Below are positions 20,830-29,362 of a DNA stretch of 64,000 nucleotides, piece after piece (position 1 is the stretch's first letter; each line of letters begins with the position of its first letter). Source of the stretch: Actinomycetota bacterium (GTDB taxonomy: Bacteria > Actinomycetota > Actinomycetes > Nanopelagicales > Nanopelagicaceae). The notes below the pieces were generated by a model. That model was not told where the DNA came from. It made no database searches and saw nothing but the letters and a program-made list of their open reading frames with translations. The translations under genes and the position numbers were made by a program. The stretch is taken from assembly GCA_026392825.1 (NCBI GenBank), contig JAPLBF010000007.1:1-64000 (forward strand), in the 5' to 3' direction.

Positions 20830-21420
20830 ATGGCTTTGGATGAATCAGAAGATGGCGATCTAACCCTGCCGGGAATTTCAGAGGGTGAGATAATTGTGAT
20901 TCGTTCGGCAAGGCGTAAGCGAAATATCTCGGCCTATCGCCAAGGTGGACGAATCATCGTCTCCATTCCGGCGCGCATGAGTAAGGCAGATGAGCACGCG
21001 ATCGTCCCCGAGATGATCGCAAAGATACGTAGCCAGGAATCTTCACGGATACCGAGCGAAGAAGCCCTGATGCAGCGCACAGCCGAACTACTGATATCCC
21101 TAGCCCCTGAGATAACGGCGCGACCTGCCTCGATCAACTGGCGGCCAATGCGCGAGCGCTGGGGGTCTTGCACCAGCGTTGATCGCACGATTCGGATCTC
21201 AGACCGGCTAAAACTCGCCCCAGATTACGCCCTGGATTACGTGCTCTTCCATGAGGCGATCCATCTTGAGCACTTTGACCACGGGGAAGCCTTCACCGAG
21301 GTTTTAGCCCGATTTGAGGAGGCAGATCTGGCCAGCGCCTATCTTGATGGCTATGAAGCGGCCGAACGCGCCTTGGCTGAGCCTGTTGAGCTAAAAAAAC
21401 TACGCACAAATAGGGGCTAG
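20830..21420 (+). CDS. YgjP-like M48 family metal-dependent hydrolase
   Basis: RERWGSCTS and zinc motif HEAIHLEHFDHGEAF. Confidence 0.88.
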   Translation: MALDESEDGDLTLPGISEGEIIVIRSARRKRNISAYRQGGRIIVSIPARMSKADEHAIVPEMIAKIRSQESSRIPSEEALMQRTAELLISLAPEITARPASINWRPMRERWGSCTSVDRTIRISDRLKLAPDYALDYVLFHEAIHLEHFDHGEAFTEVLARFEEADLASAYLDGYEAAERALAEPVELKKLRTNRG

Positions 21421-21504
21421 TTCGGCCTATTTGAGCGTAGTCAGGGGTATCGTCAGGCTTGCACGCGTGGGCGCTCAGAGCCCATACGGCGATTGGAGGC
21501 AATT

Positions 21505-21669
21505 ATGACAGCAGAGACATACAAGGGTGACGCTTACTGCGTTAAGTGCAAGGAGAAGCGTGACTTCGAAGGCACTGTGAAGATCTCAGACTCTGGTCGT
21601 CGCATGGCGCAGGGCATCTGCCCAGTCTGTGGCACCAAGGTCAACAGAATTCTTGGCAAGGCTCAGTAA
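21505..21669 (+). CDS. DUF5679 zinc-ribbon small protein (54 aa), absent from the supplied ORF list
   Basis: Direct translation MTAETYKGDAYCVKCKEKRDFEGTVKISDSGRRMAQGICPVCGTKVNRILGKAQ; GGAGG RBS upstream. Confidence 0.88.
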   Translation: MTAETYKGDAYCVKCKEKRDFEGTVKISDSGRRMAQGICPVCGTKVNRILGKAQ

Positions 21670-21700
21670 CTTCACCAACAAGTCTTAAAGACTTTAAAGA

Positions 21701-21748
21701 TTCACCCCGGCTCACACAAGTTGATGAGCACGGGGTGAATTTTTTTTC
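21701..21748 (+). terminator. Rho-independent terminator after DUF5679 gene
   Basis: TTCACCCCG ... CGGGGTGAA followed by TTTTTTTT. Confidence 0.9.
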
Positions 21749-21835
21749 ATACCCGCAGTCAAAGTTCTAGTCCGCAACATCGGCTAGTGCACAGGGGTGC
21801 TGCGGTGATTTCGCCTAAACGCCAATCCTTTGCAG

Positions 21836-22948
21836 ATGACTACTCAAGTAAAAGCGCTCACCTTTAAATCGGGCATTTGCCTCTACGCAGGCCCGCGCGC
21901 AAATGAATATTTCATCGGAACTTCAAGAAGGCGAGTGGCCCTTTTGAACGCTAACGCGCCAGCTATTTATGGCGCGTTTAAGCGCGGGGCAAGCGGTGGA
22001 GAAATTGCAGAGCCATTTTCACTAACCGCCGAGGAATCATCGGCGCTAATCGGTGAGCTACACGACTGCGAATTCTTTGAGACGCAGGCGAGTGAGATTC
22101 AAATTTCAGAAAGGTTTATCTCGAATATCGCAGAACGTGCCGCAAAGGGCGGTGATCAAAGTAAAGATGCATCTTTTGCCCAAATCAAAAAACGGATTCA
22201 GCCTGAGCTGACCGTGTCGCGCTGGTTACCAAATGTTTTAGATTCGGGTATTGCTAAAGTAAGCGCTCGCCAAAGTGCACATATAGAAATCTCAGGGCAT
22301 TCGCGTACTGCACAACATTTATATGCAGCGCTAATCACAAGCGGAGTAAGCAATACACAATTTGCACCATCCTTTCGCCGCGGATACGAGTTGATTTCTG
22401 ATCTAGAGATAACTGGTGGATATATTTCTGCTACCGATATCGGGCAGGTTTTTACCGTAGTCAGTGCCAATAAATCTAAATCTTTAGCGCTATTCCCATC
22501 TGCGAAAGTGGAATCCGCCGAAGAATTGCCAGGGGATTTTTTGGAAAAGGTAATCAAGATCCACTTTGGTGAGATTGATCCCGCAATTCTTGGGCTATGG
22601 ATGTCATCAGGCCAAGAACATTTAATTGTCAGCGAAATTAGCGGTGGGTATTTAACAATTTCTCCAATTGTTAAGCCAGGAAAGAGTCCGTGCAGCCGTT
22701 GTTGCGAGCTAACTTTCGCCGATCAAAGTGGTGTGACTTTGCTAGAAGGCCTAACAAGCAGAGATGAAATGCCAATTGCAGGAGCAAATTATTTGGCGGG
22801 ACTACTCGCCTCAGAAATCATTAGATTTATAGATACCGGTTCTTGTGCCCTTTCGACAGATGCCATTTCCATAGACTTACTAGATCTCTGTAACACAAAA
22901 CACATCGCCGTCAGCCGCCACCCAATGTGTGGGTGTGGCTGGCGTTAG
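21836..22948 (+). CDS. TOMM cyclodehydratase/ThiF-like protein (orphan, no YcaO seen)
   Basis: C-terminal Cys4 pattern GKSPCSRCCEL ... RHPMCGCGWR; LNANAPAIYGAFKRGASGGEIAE leader-binding-like N-terminus. Confidence 0.65.
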   Translation: MTTQVKALTFKSGICLYAGPRANEYFIGTSRRRVALLNANAPAIYGAFKRGASGGEIAEPFSLTAEESSALIGELHDCEFFETQASEIQISERFISNIAERAAKGGDQSKDASFAQIKKRIQPELTVSRWLPNVLDSGIAKVSARQSAHIEISGHSRTAQHLYAALITSGVSNTQFAPSFRRGYELISDLEITGGYISATDIGQVFTVVSANKSKSLALFPSAKVESAEELPGDFLEKVIKIHFGEIDPAILGLWMSSGQEHLIVSEISGGYLTISPIVKPGKSPCSRCCELTFADQSGVTLLEGLTSRDEMPIAGANYLAGLLASEIIRFIDTGSCALSTDAISIDLLDLCNTKHIAVSRHPMCGCGWR

Positions 22949-22992
22949 ATTTTCAATTCGCGCCTTTTGCAATTTCTCTGAACAATAGGCGG

Positions 22993-24348
22993 GTGGCCAA
23001 AAAGGATATAAAGAAAAAAGAAATCACCGAGACGGAGATCCCGAGCTCGACCGTTGCGCGTTCGGCGAAGATGGTTTCTATTCCAGTTGGTTTAGCCGGT
23101 CGCGGTGTATTGGGTTTGGGCAGACAATTAGTTGGCCAATCATCATCGCTGGTCATCACAGATATTCAAGAGAAAACGGCAGAGCAATTATTTAAAGTCC
23201 TTGGTGAGTTAAAGGGCGGGGCTATGAAATTTGGTCAAGCGCTCTCTGTCTTTGAAGCAGCGCTACCTGAGAATATTGCAAAGCCGTATCGCGAGACTTT
23301 AACAAAATTGCAAGAATCCGCTCCGCCCCTGCCAACTCGTGTAGTGCATAAAGTTCTTGCAAAAGAACTTGGCGAAAATTGGCGCGATAACTTCACATCA
23401 TTTGAAGATAAGCCAACTGCTTCGGCATCGATTGGTCAGGTTCACAAAGGTCTTTGGAAAGATGGGCGAGCCGTTGCGGTAAAGATCCAATATCCAGGCG
23501 CTGCTGAAGCGCTGATCTCTGATCTAAATCAAATTCAACGCTTTGCCAAGATTTTCCAATTGGTGCTTCCCGGCCTTGATATGAAACCTTTACTGGAAGA
23601 ACTTCGTGCGCGCATTATTGAAGAAGTTGATTACAAATATGAAGCTGAGGCACAAGAAGCATGCTGGCGCGCATATGAGAATGATCCAGATGTTGCTATT
23701 CCAAAAGTAGTTATGTCCGCAGATAAAGTTTTGGTTTCAGAGTGGTTGGAAGGAACTCCACTTTCCAAGATAATTGCAGAAGGCACACAAGAGCAACGCA
23801 ATAACGCAGGTATGCGTCTGGCTCGTTTCCACTTCACTTGTCCAGAACGCGCTGGGTTATTACACGCAGATCCACATCCAGGGAATTTCCGCTTACTAGC
23901 CGATGGCCGAATCGGCGTTCTTGATTTCGGTGCCTGCAATCGCCTTCCAAATGGCTTCCCAGAACCATTTAAGAATTTGTTAAAGCACGCACTCGATGAT
24001 GATGCGCAAGCGTTATATGACGGATTTAAGAAAGATGGATTTATCCTGGCTGAAGTAGATGTAGATCCCGCTCTGGTCCTAGATTTCTTGGTTCCACTAG
24101 TTGAGCCACTGCGCACCGAAACATTTAAATATTCACGTGGATGGTTACGCGATCAAAGCGCCCGCGTTGGTGATCCACGTAATCCAACCGCCAAGATCGG
24201 CTTCCAACTTAATTTGCCAGCAGAGTATGTCTTGATCCACCGCGTAACTCTGGGCACAACTGGAATTTTCTGCCAGCTAGAAGCTGAAGGAAAGTTCCGC
24301 GATGAAGCGCTCTCCTGGTTCCCTGAGATCGCTCCCGCTAACGCTTAG
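22993..24348 (+). CDS. ABC1/UbiB family atypical kinase
   Basis: KFGQALS, ASIGQVHKG, AVKIQYPG, LLHADPHPGNFRLLADGRIGVLDFG; start moved to GTG 22993. Confidence 0.9.
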   Translation: MAKKDIKKKEITETEIPSSTVARSAKMVSIPVGLAGRGVLGLGRQLVGQSSSLVITDIQEKTAEQLFKVLGELKGGAMKFGQALSVFEAALPENIAKPYRETLTKLQESAPPLPTRVVHKVLAKELGENWRDNFTSFEDKPTASASIGQVHKGLWKDGRAVAVKIQYPGAAEALISDLNQIQRFAKIFQLVLPGLDMKPLLEELRARIIEEVDYKYEAEAQEACWRAYENDPDVAIPKVVMSADKVLVSEWLEGTPLSKIIAEGTQEQRNNAGMRLARFHFTCPERAGLLHADPHPGNFRLLADGRIGVLDFGACNRLPNGFPEPFKNLLKHALDDDAQALYDGFKKDGFILAEVDVDPALVLDFLVPLVEPLRTETFKYSRGWLRDQSARVGDPRNPTAKIGFQLNLPAEYVLIHRVTLGTTGIFCQLEAEGKFRDEALSWFPEIAPANA

Positions 24349-24722
24349 TTAGAGGACTTGCGAACCATTCGCCAGTGATAGAGATAAACAGGAACGGTAA
24401 CTAACAAAGTAACAATAGAACTGGTTATGCCGCGAATCGCGCTGCGGCGGTTTTGATCGATATTGGCTTGCTTAATAACTTCAGGATCTATTTTGGGATC
24501 GTTCTGCGATGCATAAGGATCTACATATCCGGCATCCGGAACAACTAGATCTAACCCACGATTGATCAAACTAATAACTGTAAATAGGCAGACTAAGAGA
24601 GTAATCAGGCTTACGGCATATAGATAAAGTGAACGCCAATCCACACCTGGATGCTCGATTGGCATCTCGATTGTCTTAGTGATGGTTTTCTTCGCTGGGC
24701 TCTTCTTCGCTGTAGTTGCCAT
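24345..24722 (-). CDS. hypothetical two-TM membrane protein
   Basis: Two hydrophobic segments flanking a polar loop. Confidence 0.6.
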   Translation of the reverse strand: MATTAKKSPAKKTITKTIEMPIEHPGVDWRSLYLYAVSLITLLVCLFTVISLINRGLDLVVPDAGYVDPYASQNDPKIDPEVIKQANIDQNRRSAIRGITSSIVTLLVTVPVYLYHWRMVRKSSN

Positions 24723-24746
24723 AAGTTGATGATACTCGCCAAAGGG

Positions 24747-25058
24747 TTAGATGGAAACGATCCAACGCTTAAATGGCGCATCAGCAAATTCGTAGATCAT
24801 CGCAGGTGTGCGCTTGTAAATTGCACAGAAATCTTTCCCGCCTTTAAACCGCATTGTTCCGAGCAGAATTACATAAGGAATTGCGGTGCCGGGTGCTCGA
24901 ACGCCCCGCAAATGTTCCTTGGTCCAAGGATTTGGGACTTCAATTTTTGATATTAATTGGCTACTTGCAACAGAGATATCACCATGGAGCGCGCCAATTT
25001 TTTCTAAGCGAGAAAGCTTTAAGGTCACAACTCCATCGGCTTCAATTACCTTTGCCAC
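24747..25058 (-). CDS. conserved-looking hypothetical protein
   Basis: 103-aa ORF, MAKVIEADGVVTLKLSRLEKIGALHGDISV, position between membrane protein and whiB. Confidence 0.6.
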   Translation of the reverse strand: MAKVIEADGVVTLKLSRLEKIGALHGDISVASSQLISKIEVPNPWTKEHLRGVRAPGTAIPYVILLGTMRFKGGKDFCAIYKRTPAMIYEFADAPFKRWIVSI

Positions 25059-25111
25059 TTTAACTCCACCTTAATCTCTCAACTAGGGTACTGCCCTGAT
25101 ACTTGTTTATG

Positions 25112-25154
25112 GCACGACCCCCGCATTGAAGGTAAATCAATACGAGGGTCGTGC
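25112..25154 (-). terminator. 18-bp hairpin 3' of whiB7, fully paired only as - strand RNA
   Basis: GCACGACCCTCGTATTGA TTTACCT TCAATGCGGGGGTCGTGC on the - strand with two G-U pairs; no strong U-run follows. Confidence 0.55.
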
Positions 25155-25183
25155 GAGTAACGGATCTTTGCCGATAGAAGTAA

Positions 25184-25522
25184 TTACACGAACGCTGCTA
25201 TGCGCGGCGGACGTCCCGCACGACGCTTGCGTTCAATGATTACGCCTTCTTCAATTAACTGTCCGCCCCAAACACCACAAGGTTCTTGGCGAGATAACGC
25301 TCCATCTAAACATTTATTGCGCACGGGGCATCCACCGCAGAGCGCTTTCGCTTGCGCAATGCCCTCATCGCTTTCCGAGAAGAAGAGCTCGGGATCAGCG
25401 TTATGGCATGGCAACGCAAAGGCGATGGCGGAGTCATACGTACCGGTCACTTCATAGAGACCGATCTTCTCGCCTGTTTCTGCCCAACCTGGTACCTGTA
25501 ATTCGCTGTAGAGAACGCTCAT
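25184..25522 (-). CDS. whiB7: WhiB-family Fe-S transcriptional regulator, WhiB7-like
   Basis: CHNADPELFF, CGGCPVRNKC, GVWGG, C-terminal AT-hook-like KRRAGRPPR; alternative GTG start at 25531. Confidence 0.88.
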   Translation of the reverse strand: MSVLYSELQVPGWAETGEKIGLYEVTGTYDSAIAFALPCHNADPELFFSESDEGIAQAKALCGGCPVRNKCLDGALSRQEPCGVWGGQLIEEGVIIERKRRAGRPPRIAAFV

Positions 25523-25570
25523 CGTTCTCACCCACTTTCTTCTCTCTCGTTTTTATTTGCTCGGGATAAT

Positions 25571-25609
25571 AAAAAAAGGCCTTCAACTCCTTTGTGGAGT
25601 TGAGGCCTT
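25571..25609 (-). terminator. strong intrinsic terminator/attenuator in whiB7 leader
   Basis: - strand AAGGCCTCAACTCCACAAAGGAGTTGAAGGCCTTTTTTTATTATC, about 14-bp stem followed by T7. Confidence 0.9.
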
Positions 25610-25629
25610 AGGTTTGGCGTCTATCGGGA

Positions 25630-25803
25630 TTATCCGATCGAACCTCCTGTGGCCTCATCCACGGCGTAAAAAGCTGCGTAAAACGCTGGCTTTGACGCTG
25701 CGGGCCAATTTGAATGCTTCTTTGTAGTCGCATGGAAATTGGCAGGCGAAGTAGCAGCACTGCGTGTAACGCGTGCTGTGGTGAATGAGTTAGATGTAAA
25801 CAT
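25630..25803 (-). CDS. upstream leader ORF of whiB7 (57 aa)
   Basis: AAAAAGGAG RBS then ATG; MFTSNSFTTARVTRSAATSPANFHATTKKHSNWPAASKPAFYAAFYAVDEATGGSIG; stops just before the attenuator. Confidence 0.7.
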   Translation of the reverse strand: MFTSNSFTTARVTRSAATSPANFHATTKKHSNWPAASKPAFYAAFYAVDEATGGSIG

Positions 25804-25912
25804 CTTTCATTCTCCTTTTTCTACTTGGCCTATTAGACCCTCACCAACTTGGTGAAAGGCAAGGGTAAACCACAGATAGAGATATTTGCAAATGAATTAA
25901 ATTGGGCAAAAG

Positions 25913-27595
25913 CTATGCGAGTAAACCAGCCTCACGCAGGAATCGGCTGGGGTTCTGGCGATGGCTGATATGTAAATCAACCTTGGCGCGCGTCATTCCA
26001 ACGTAAAACAAGCGACGTTCTTCATCAATCACTGCATCGGACTGGCCAGTAACCCCAGATTCCAGGGGCAGTATTCCTTCGGATGCACCAATCAAAAATA
26101 CGCGCTCCCATTCCAAACCCTTTGCCGCGTGCAGCGTCGCCAAAGTAATCACCGGCATCGTTGGTGGATTGTTCTGTTGCACGCGATCTTCAATTTCACG
26201 TAAGTAACCGCGCAGTGTCTTCGGGCTGAAGTTATTGTCGCCATCTAATTCGCGCGCTAAGTGCAGCAGCGCTGCAATGCCATCAATACTTTCACCAGTT
26301 AAAAAGGGCTGTGCCAAAGTGCGAAGTTCATCAATCCACGAAACACCTTCGGTTGGCAAGACTGATGCGCGTCGCACTTCTTTGAGAAAATCACGAACAT
26401 CTTGGCGATCAAAGAATCTTTCAGTGCTGCGAACTTGGTAAGGCAGGCTCGCTTTATTCATTGCGCGCTCTACGCCCTTTAATTGGTTATTGGTGCGCGC
26501 CAAAATTGCAATCTCTTGTGCCTGCGTTCCGTTATTTAACAAATCTGTTATCTGGGCTAAAACGCCAGCAATTTCCGCATCTTCGTTGGCATACCCATCA
26601 ACTGATGGTTTGGTGCCGTGATCATTTAAGGCGATTAACTCTTGTCCCATTGCCCCGTGACGCAAGAGTGCGTTAGCAGCAAAGGTTATTTCGGGAGTTG
26701 AGCGGTATCCAGTGCTTAAGCGAATTACTTCTGCATCTGGAAAGCGTTGGGTAAAACTATTGAGAAATACTGGAGTAGCTCCGGCAAATGAATAAATCGT
26801 TTGCGCAGGGTCGCCAACTACGCAAATATCTTGGCGTGAGCCAAGCCAAGCATTGATCAACCGCTGTTGTACGGGAGAAATATCTTGATACTCATCAATA
26901 GTGAAGTAACGGTATTGATCTTGCACGCGCTCACGCACGGTGCGTTCTTCTTCCAACATTGCAGCGGTAAGTAAGAGAACATCTTCGAAATCAATAGCTA
27001 ACTCTTGTTTCTTAACACTTTCATATGCCGTGTAAACCTGTGCTAATTTTTCGGCGCTCACTCTTGGTTTTTGACTGCGCTTAGCAATTTCATTTACAAA
27101 GTCTTCTGGGGCAACTTGTGAAACTTTCGCCCATTCAATTTCGCTAGCGATATCGCGCATTAACTCGCGCGAAGTCGCGCGCAGTTCACCCGATAATCCC
27201 GCGCGATTGATCGCTTCGCCAATAAATCCTGCCTTAGCGGTCATCAACTCGGGTACTCGCCCACCAAATACGCTCGGCCAGAAGTAAACCAACTGCTTAA
27301 GCGCCGCTGCGTGAATTGTTCGCGCGGCCACGGTTGGGACTCCCAATACGCGCAATCGCGTGCGCATCTCACCCGCTGCGCGTGAAGTAAAAGTTAGCGC
27401 CAGAACTTTCTGCGGATCCATCGTTCCGATACTTGCTGCATATGCGATGCGGTGGGTGATTGCTCTGGTTTTTCCAGTTCCGGCGCCGGCAATTACACAA
27501 ACTGGGCCGCGGGTAGCAAGAGCAACTGCCTTTTGATCAGCATCGAGAGCGGCCAAAATTTCCTCAGCGCGGATAGCTCCGGCTTCTTGCGTCAT
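25913..27595 (-). CDS. uvrD2: UvrD/PcrA-type ATP-dependent helicase (UvrD2-like)
   Basis: GAGTGKTRAITHRI, DEYQDISPVQQRLI, GDPAQTIYSFAGA, TLHAAKGLEWERVFLIG. Confidence 0.88.
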   Translation of the reverse strand: MTQEAGAIRAEEILAALDADQKAVALATRGPVCVIAGAGTGKTRAITHRIAYAASIGTMDPQKVLALTFTSRAAGEMRTRLRVLGVPTVAARTIHAAALKQLVYFWPSVFGGRVPELMTAKAGFIGEAINRAGLSGELRATSRELMRDIASEIEWAKVSQVAPEDFVNEIAKRSQKPRVSAEKLAQVYTAYESVKKQELAIDFEDVLLLTAAMLEEERTVRERVQDQYRYFTIDEYQDISPVQQRLINAWLGSRQDICVVGDPAQTIYSFAGATPVFLNSFTQRFPDAEVIRLSTGYRSTPEITFAANALLRHGAMGQELIALNDHGTKPSVDGYANEDAEIAGVLAQITDLLNNGTQAQEIAILARTNNQLKGVERAMNKASLPYQVRSTERFFDRQDVRDFLKEVRRASVLPTEGVSWIDELRTLAQPFLTGESIDGIAALLHLARELDGDNNFSPKTLRGYLREIEDRVQQNNPPTMPVITLATLHAAKGLEWERVFLIGASEGILPLESGVTGQSDAVIDEERRLFYVGMTRAKVDLHISHRQNPSRFLREAGLLA

Positions 27596-28497
27596 GCACT
27601 TAACCAACGATCAATCATCTTGCGCGAGACCGACATATCAGGTGGCAACAAAAGTGTTCCAGCAGAAACTTCAGCTTTTAATTCATCGCGTGATAACCAT
27701 TTAATGGCAACGATTTCTTCGCCATCGGGGCGCGCACTTTCTGGAAAATCGGTGATCGCTTCAAAAGAGATCATGATGGATGCGGGGAATGGCCAAGGTT
27801 GTGATCCCAAATAATTTATTTCACGAACAGCTAGACCAGCTTCTTCAAAAACTTCGCGCTGCACGCATTGTTCGAATGTTTCACCAGGTTCTAGAAAACC
27901 TGCAAAGCATGAGAAGCGACCTTCTGGCCAGATCGCTTGGCGTCCCAGCAAAATCCGATCTTGGCTATCTCGCACCAAGACAATAATTGCGCAATCTGTG
28001 CGTGGGTAATGTTCACTCTTATCTTTATCGCAAGTACGAACTGCGCCACCTAGTGAAACTGATGTAGCCGCACCGCATCTGGCACAGTGTGGGTGAGTGT
28101 TATGCCAATTAGAAAGTGCCACTGCGTGAAGTGCTAGCTCCATCTGCAATTCATCGAGTTCTCCCCCGATTTCGCGCAGCGTTAAATAACCGGTAGGGGC
28201 TTGCTGGTCATCAGTATTTTGGTGTGGAGAATTCCAGGCAAAATATGGTTCGTTATCCACTTGATCTAAACCTAAGAAATAGCGTTCGCCTGATTTAAAT
28301 TCTTCGCTTTCAATCAACGCAGCGATTTGTGATGCGCTAAGCAGGTTTAGTTGCTTTGTATCTGCAGAAACTGCCAAACGACCGGCGCTAAAGTGCACAA
28401 TCTTTGCCTTAGCCCAGAGCTGATCTAGTGAAACCGGATTTTTGCGCAGGTGGGCAGCGCGATCCATCCTCGATACCTGTCCGTTGACCGCGCTCAT
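27592..28497 (-). CDS. nudC: NADH pyrophosphatase, Nudix family
   Basis: Zn site CARCGAATS...RTC, Nudix box GFLEPGETFEQCVQREVFEEAGL, SQPWPFP; start moved to ATG 28497. Confidence 0.92.
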   Translation of the reverse strand: MSAVNGQVSRMDRAAHLRKNPVSLDQLWAKAKIVHFSAGRLAVSADTKQLNLLSASQIAALIESEEFKSGERYFLGLDQVDNEPYFAWNSPHQNTDDQQAPTGYLTLREIGGELDELQMELALHAVALSNWHNTHPHCARCGAATSVSLGGAVRTCDKDKSEHYPRTDCAIIVLVRDSQDRILLGRQAIWPEGRFSCFAGFLEPGETFEQCVQREVFEEAGLAVREINYLGSQPWPFPASIMISFEAITDFPESARPDGEEIVAIKWLSRDELKAEVSAGTLLLPPDMSVSRKMIDRWLSA

Positions 28498-28525
28498 AAG
28501 GGTGAACGCTACTAGCCTTCGCCAT

Positions 28526-29362
28526 ATGCGCATCACCTCGTGGAATCTCCTCCATGGAATGGAGATCCCTCCGAATAAATCCGGGCCCTCGTTGGCAGCC
28601 CTGCATCGAGCCATCGCCGCGCTAGCCACTGATGTGATCGCTGTTCAAGAAATCGATTTCAACTTGCCACGCTCTGGATCGATAAACCAAGTCGCCGAAG
28701 TTGCAAGTGCAATGGGCGCAACAGATTGGGCATTCGCTCCGAGCATTGTCGGTACACCCGGTGAAAAGTGGCGCAAATTAAATGAGAGCGACCCCAAGGT
28801 AATAGCAGATAATTCCAGCGAGGTACTTTTAGGAAGCTATGGAATTGGAATTGCATCGACTATAAGAGTTGTGAAGTGGCATCGCTTCGAACTTGGAAAC
28901 TCTCCAATTGGTATGCCCCTTGTTGTGCCAACTGAAAGTGAGACTAGTAGTCGTCCAAAGATTCGCGCAATTTATGTTCATGATGAGCCACGTGTAGCGT
29001 TGGCAGCAACTTTAGAAAATGGTTTTACCGTTGTAAATACACATCTTTCCTTTGTACCTGGCGTTAACTTGGCTCAGTTAAAGAAGTTGAAGAAGTGGGC
29101 GCTGCAAATTGGTAGCGAGAGTAATACCAAGGTTTTATTAATGGGTGATTTAAATCTTCCAAAGAACCTTCCGGTTGCTCTCTCTAAGTGGCGATCGCTT
29201 ATCACCCAAAATACCTATCCCAGCTGGGGCGCTAAGGTGCAATTTGATTACATTCTTTCCAATGAATTGACTCCCCATGAATATCAAACTTCTAAATACC
29301 CAACTATGGCAATCAGTGATCACTTACCCATTGGCGTCGAAATACTAACTTCGCAACGATAA
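28526..29362 (+). CDS. endonuclease/exonuclease/phosphatase family protein
   Basis: MRITSWNLLHG, AVQEIDF, VVNTHLSF, LLMGDLNLP, ISDHLPIGVEI. Confidence 0.88.
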   Translation: MRITSWNLLHGMEIPPNKSGPSLAALHRAIAALATDVIAVQEIDFNLPRSGSINQVAEVASAMGATDWAFAPSIVGTPGEKWRKLNESDPKVIADNSSEVLLGSYGIGIASTIRVVKWHRFELGNSPIGMPLVVPTESETSSRPKIRAIYVHDEPRVALAATLENGFTVVNTHLSFVPGVNLAQLKKLKKWALQIGSESNTKVLLMGDLNLPKNLPVALSKWRSLITQNTYPSWGAKVQFDYILSNELTPHEYQTSKYPTMAISDHLPIGVEILTSQR

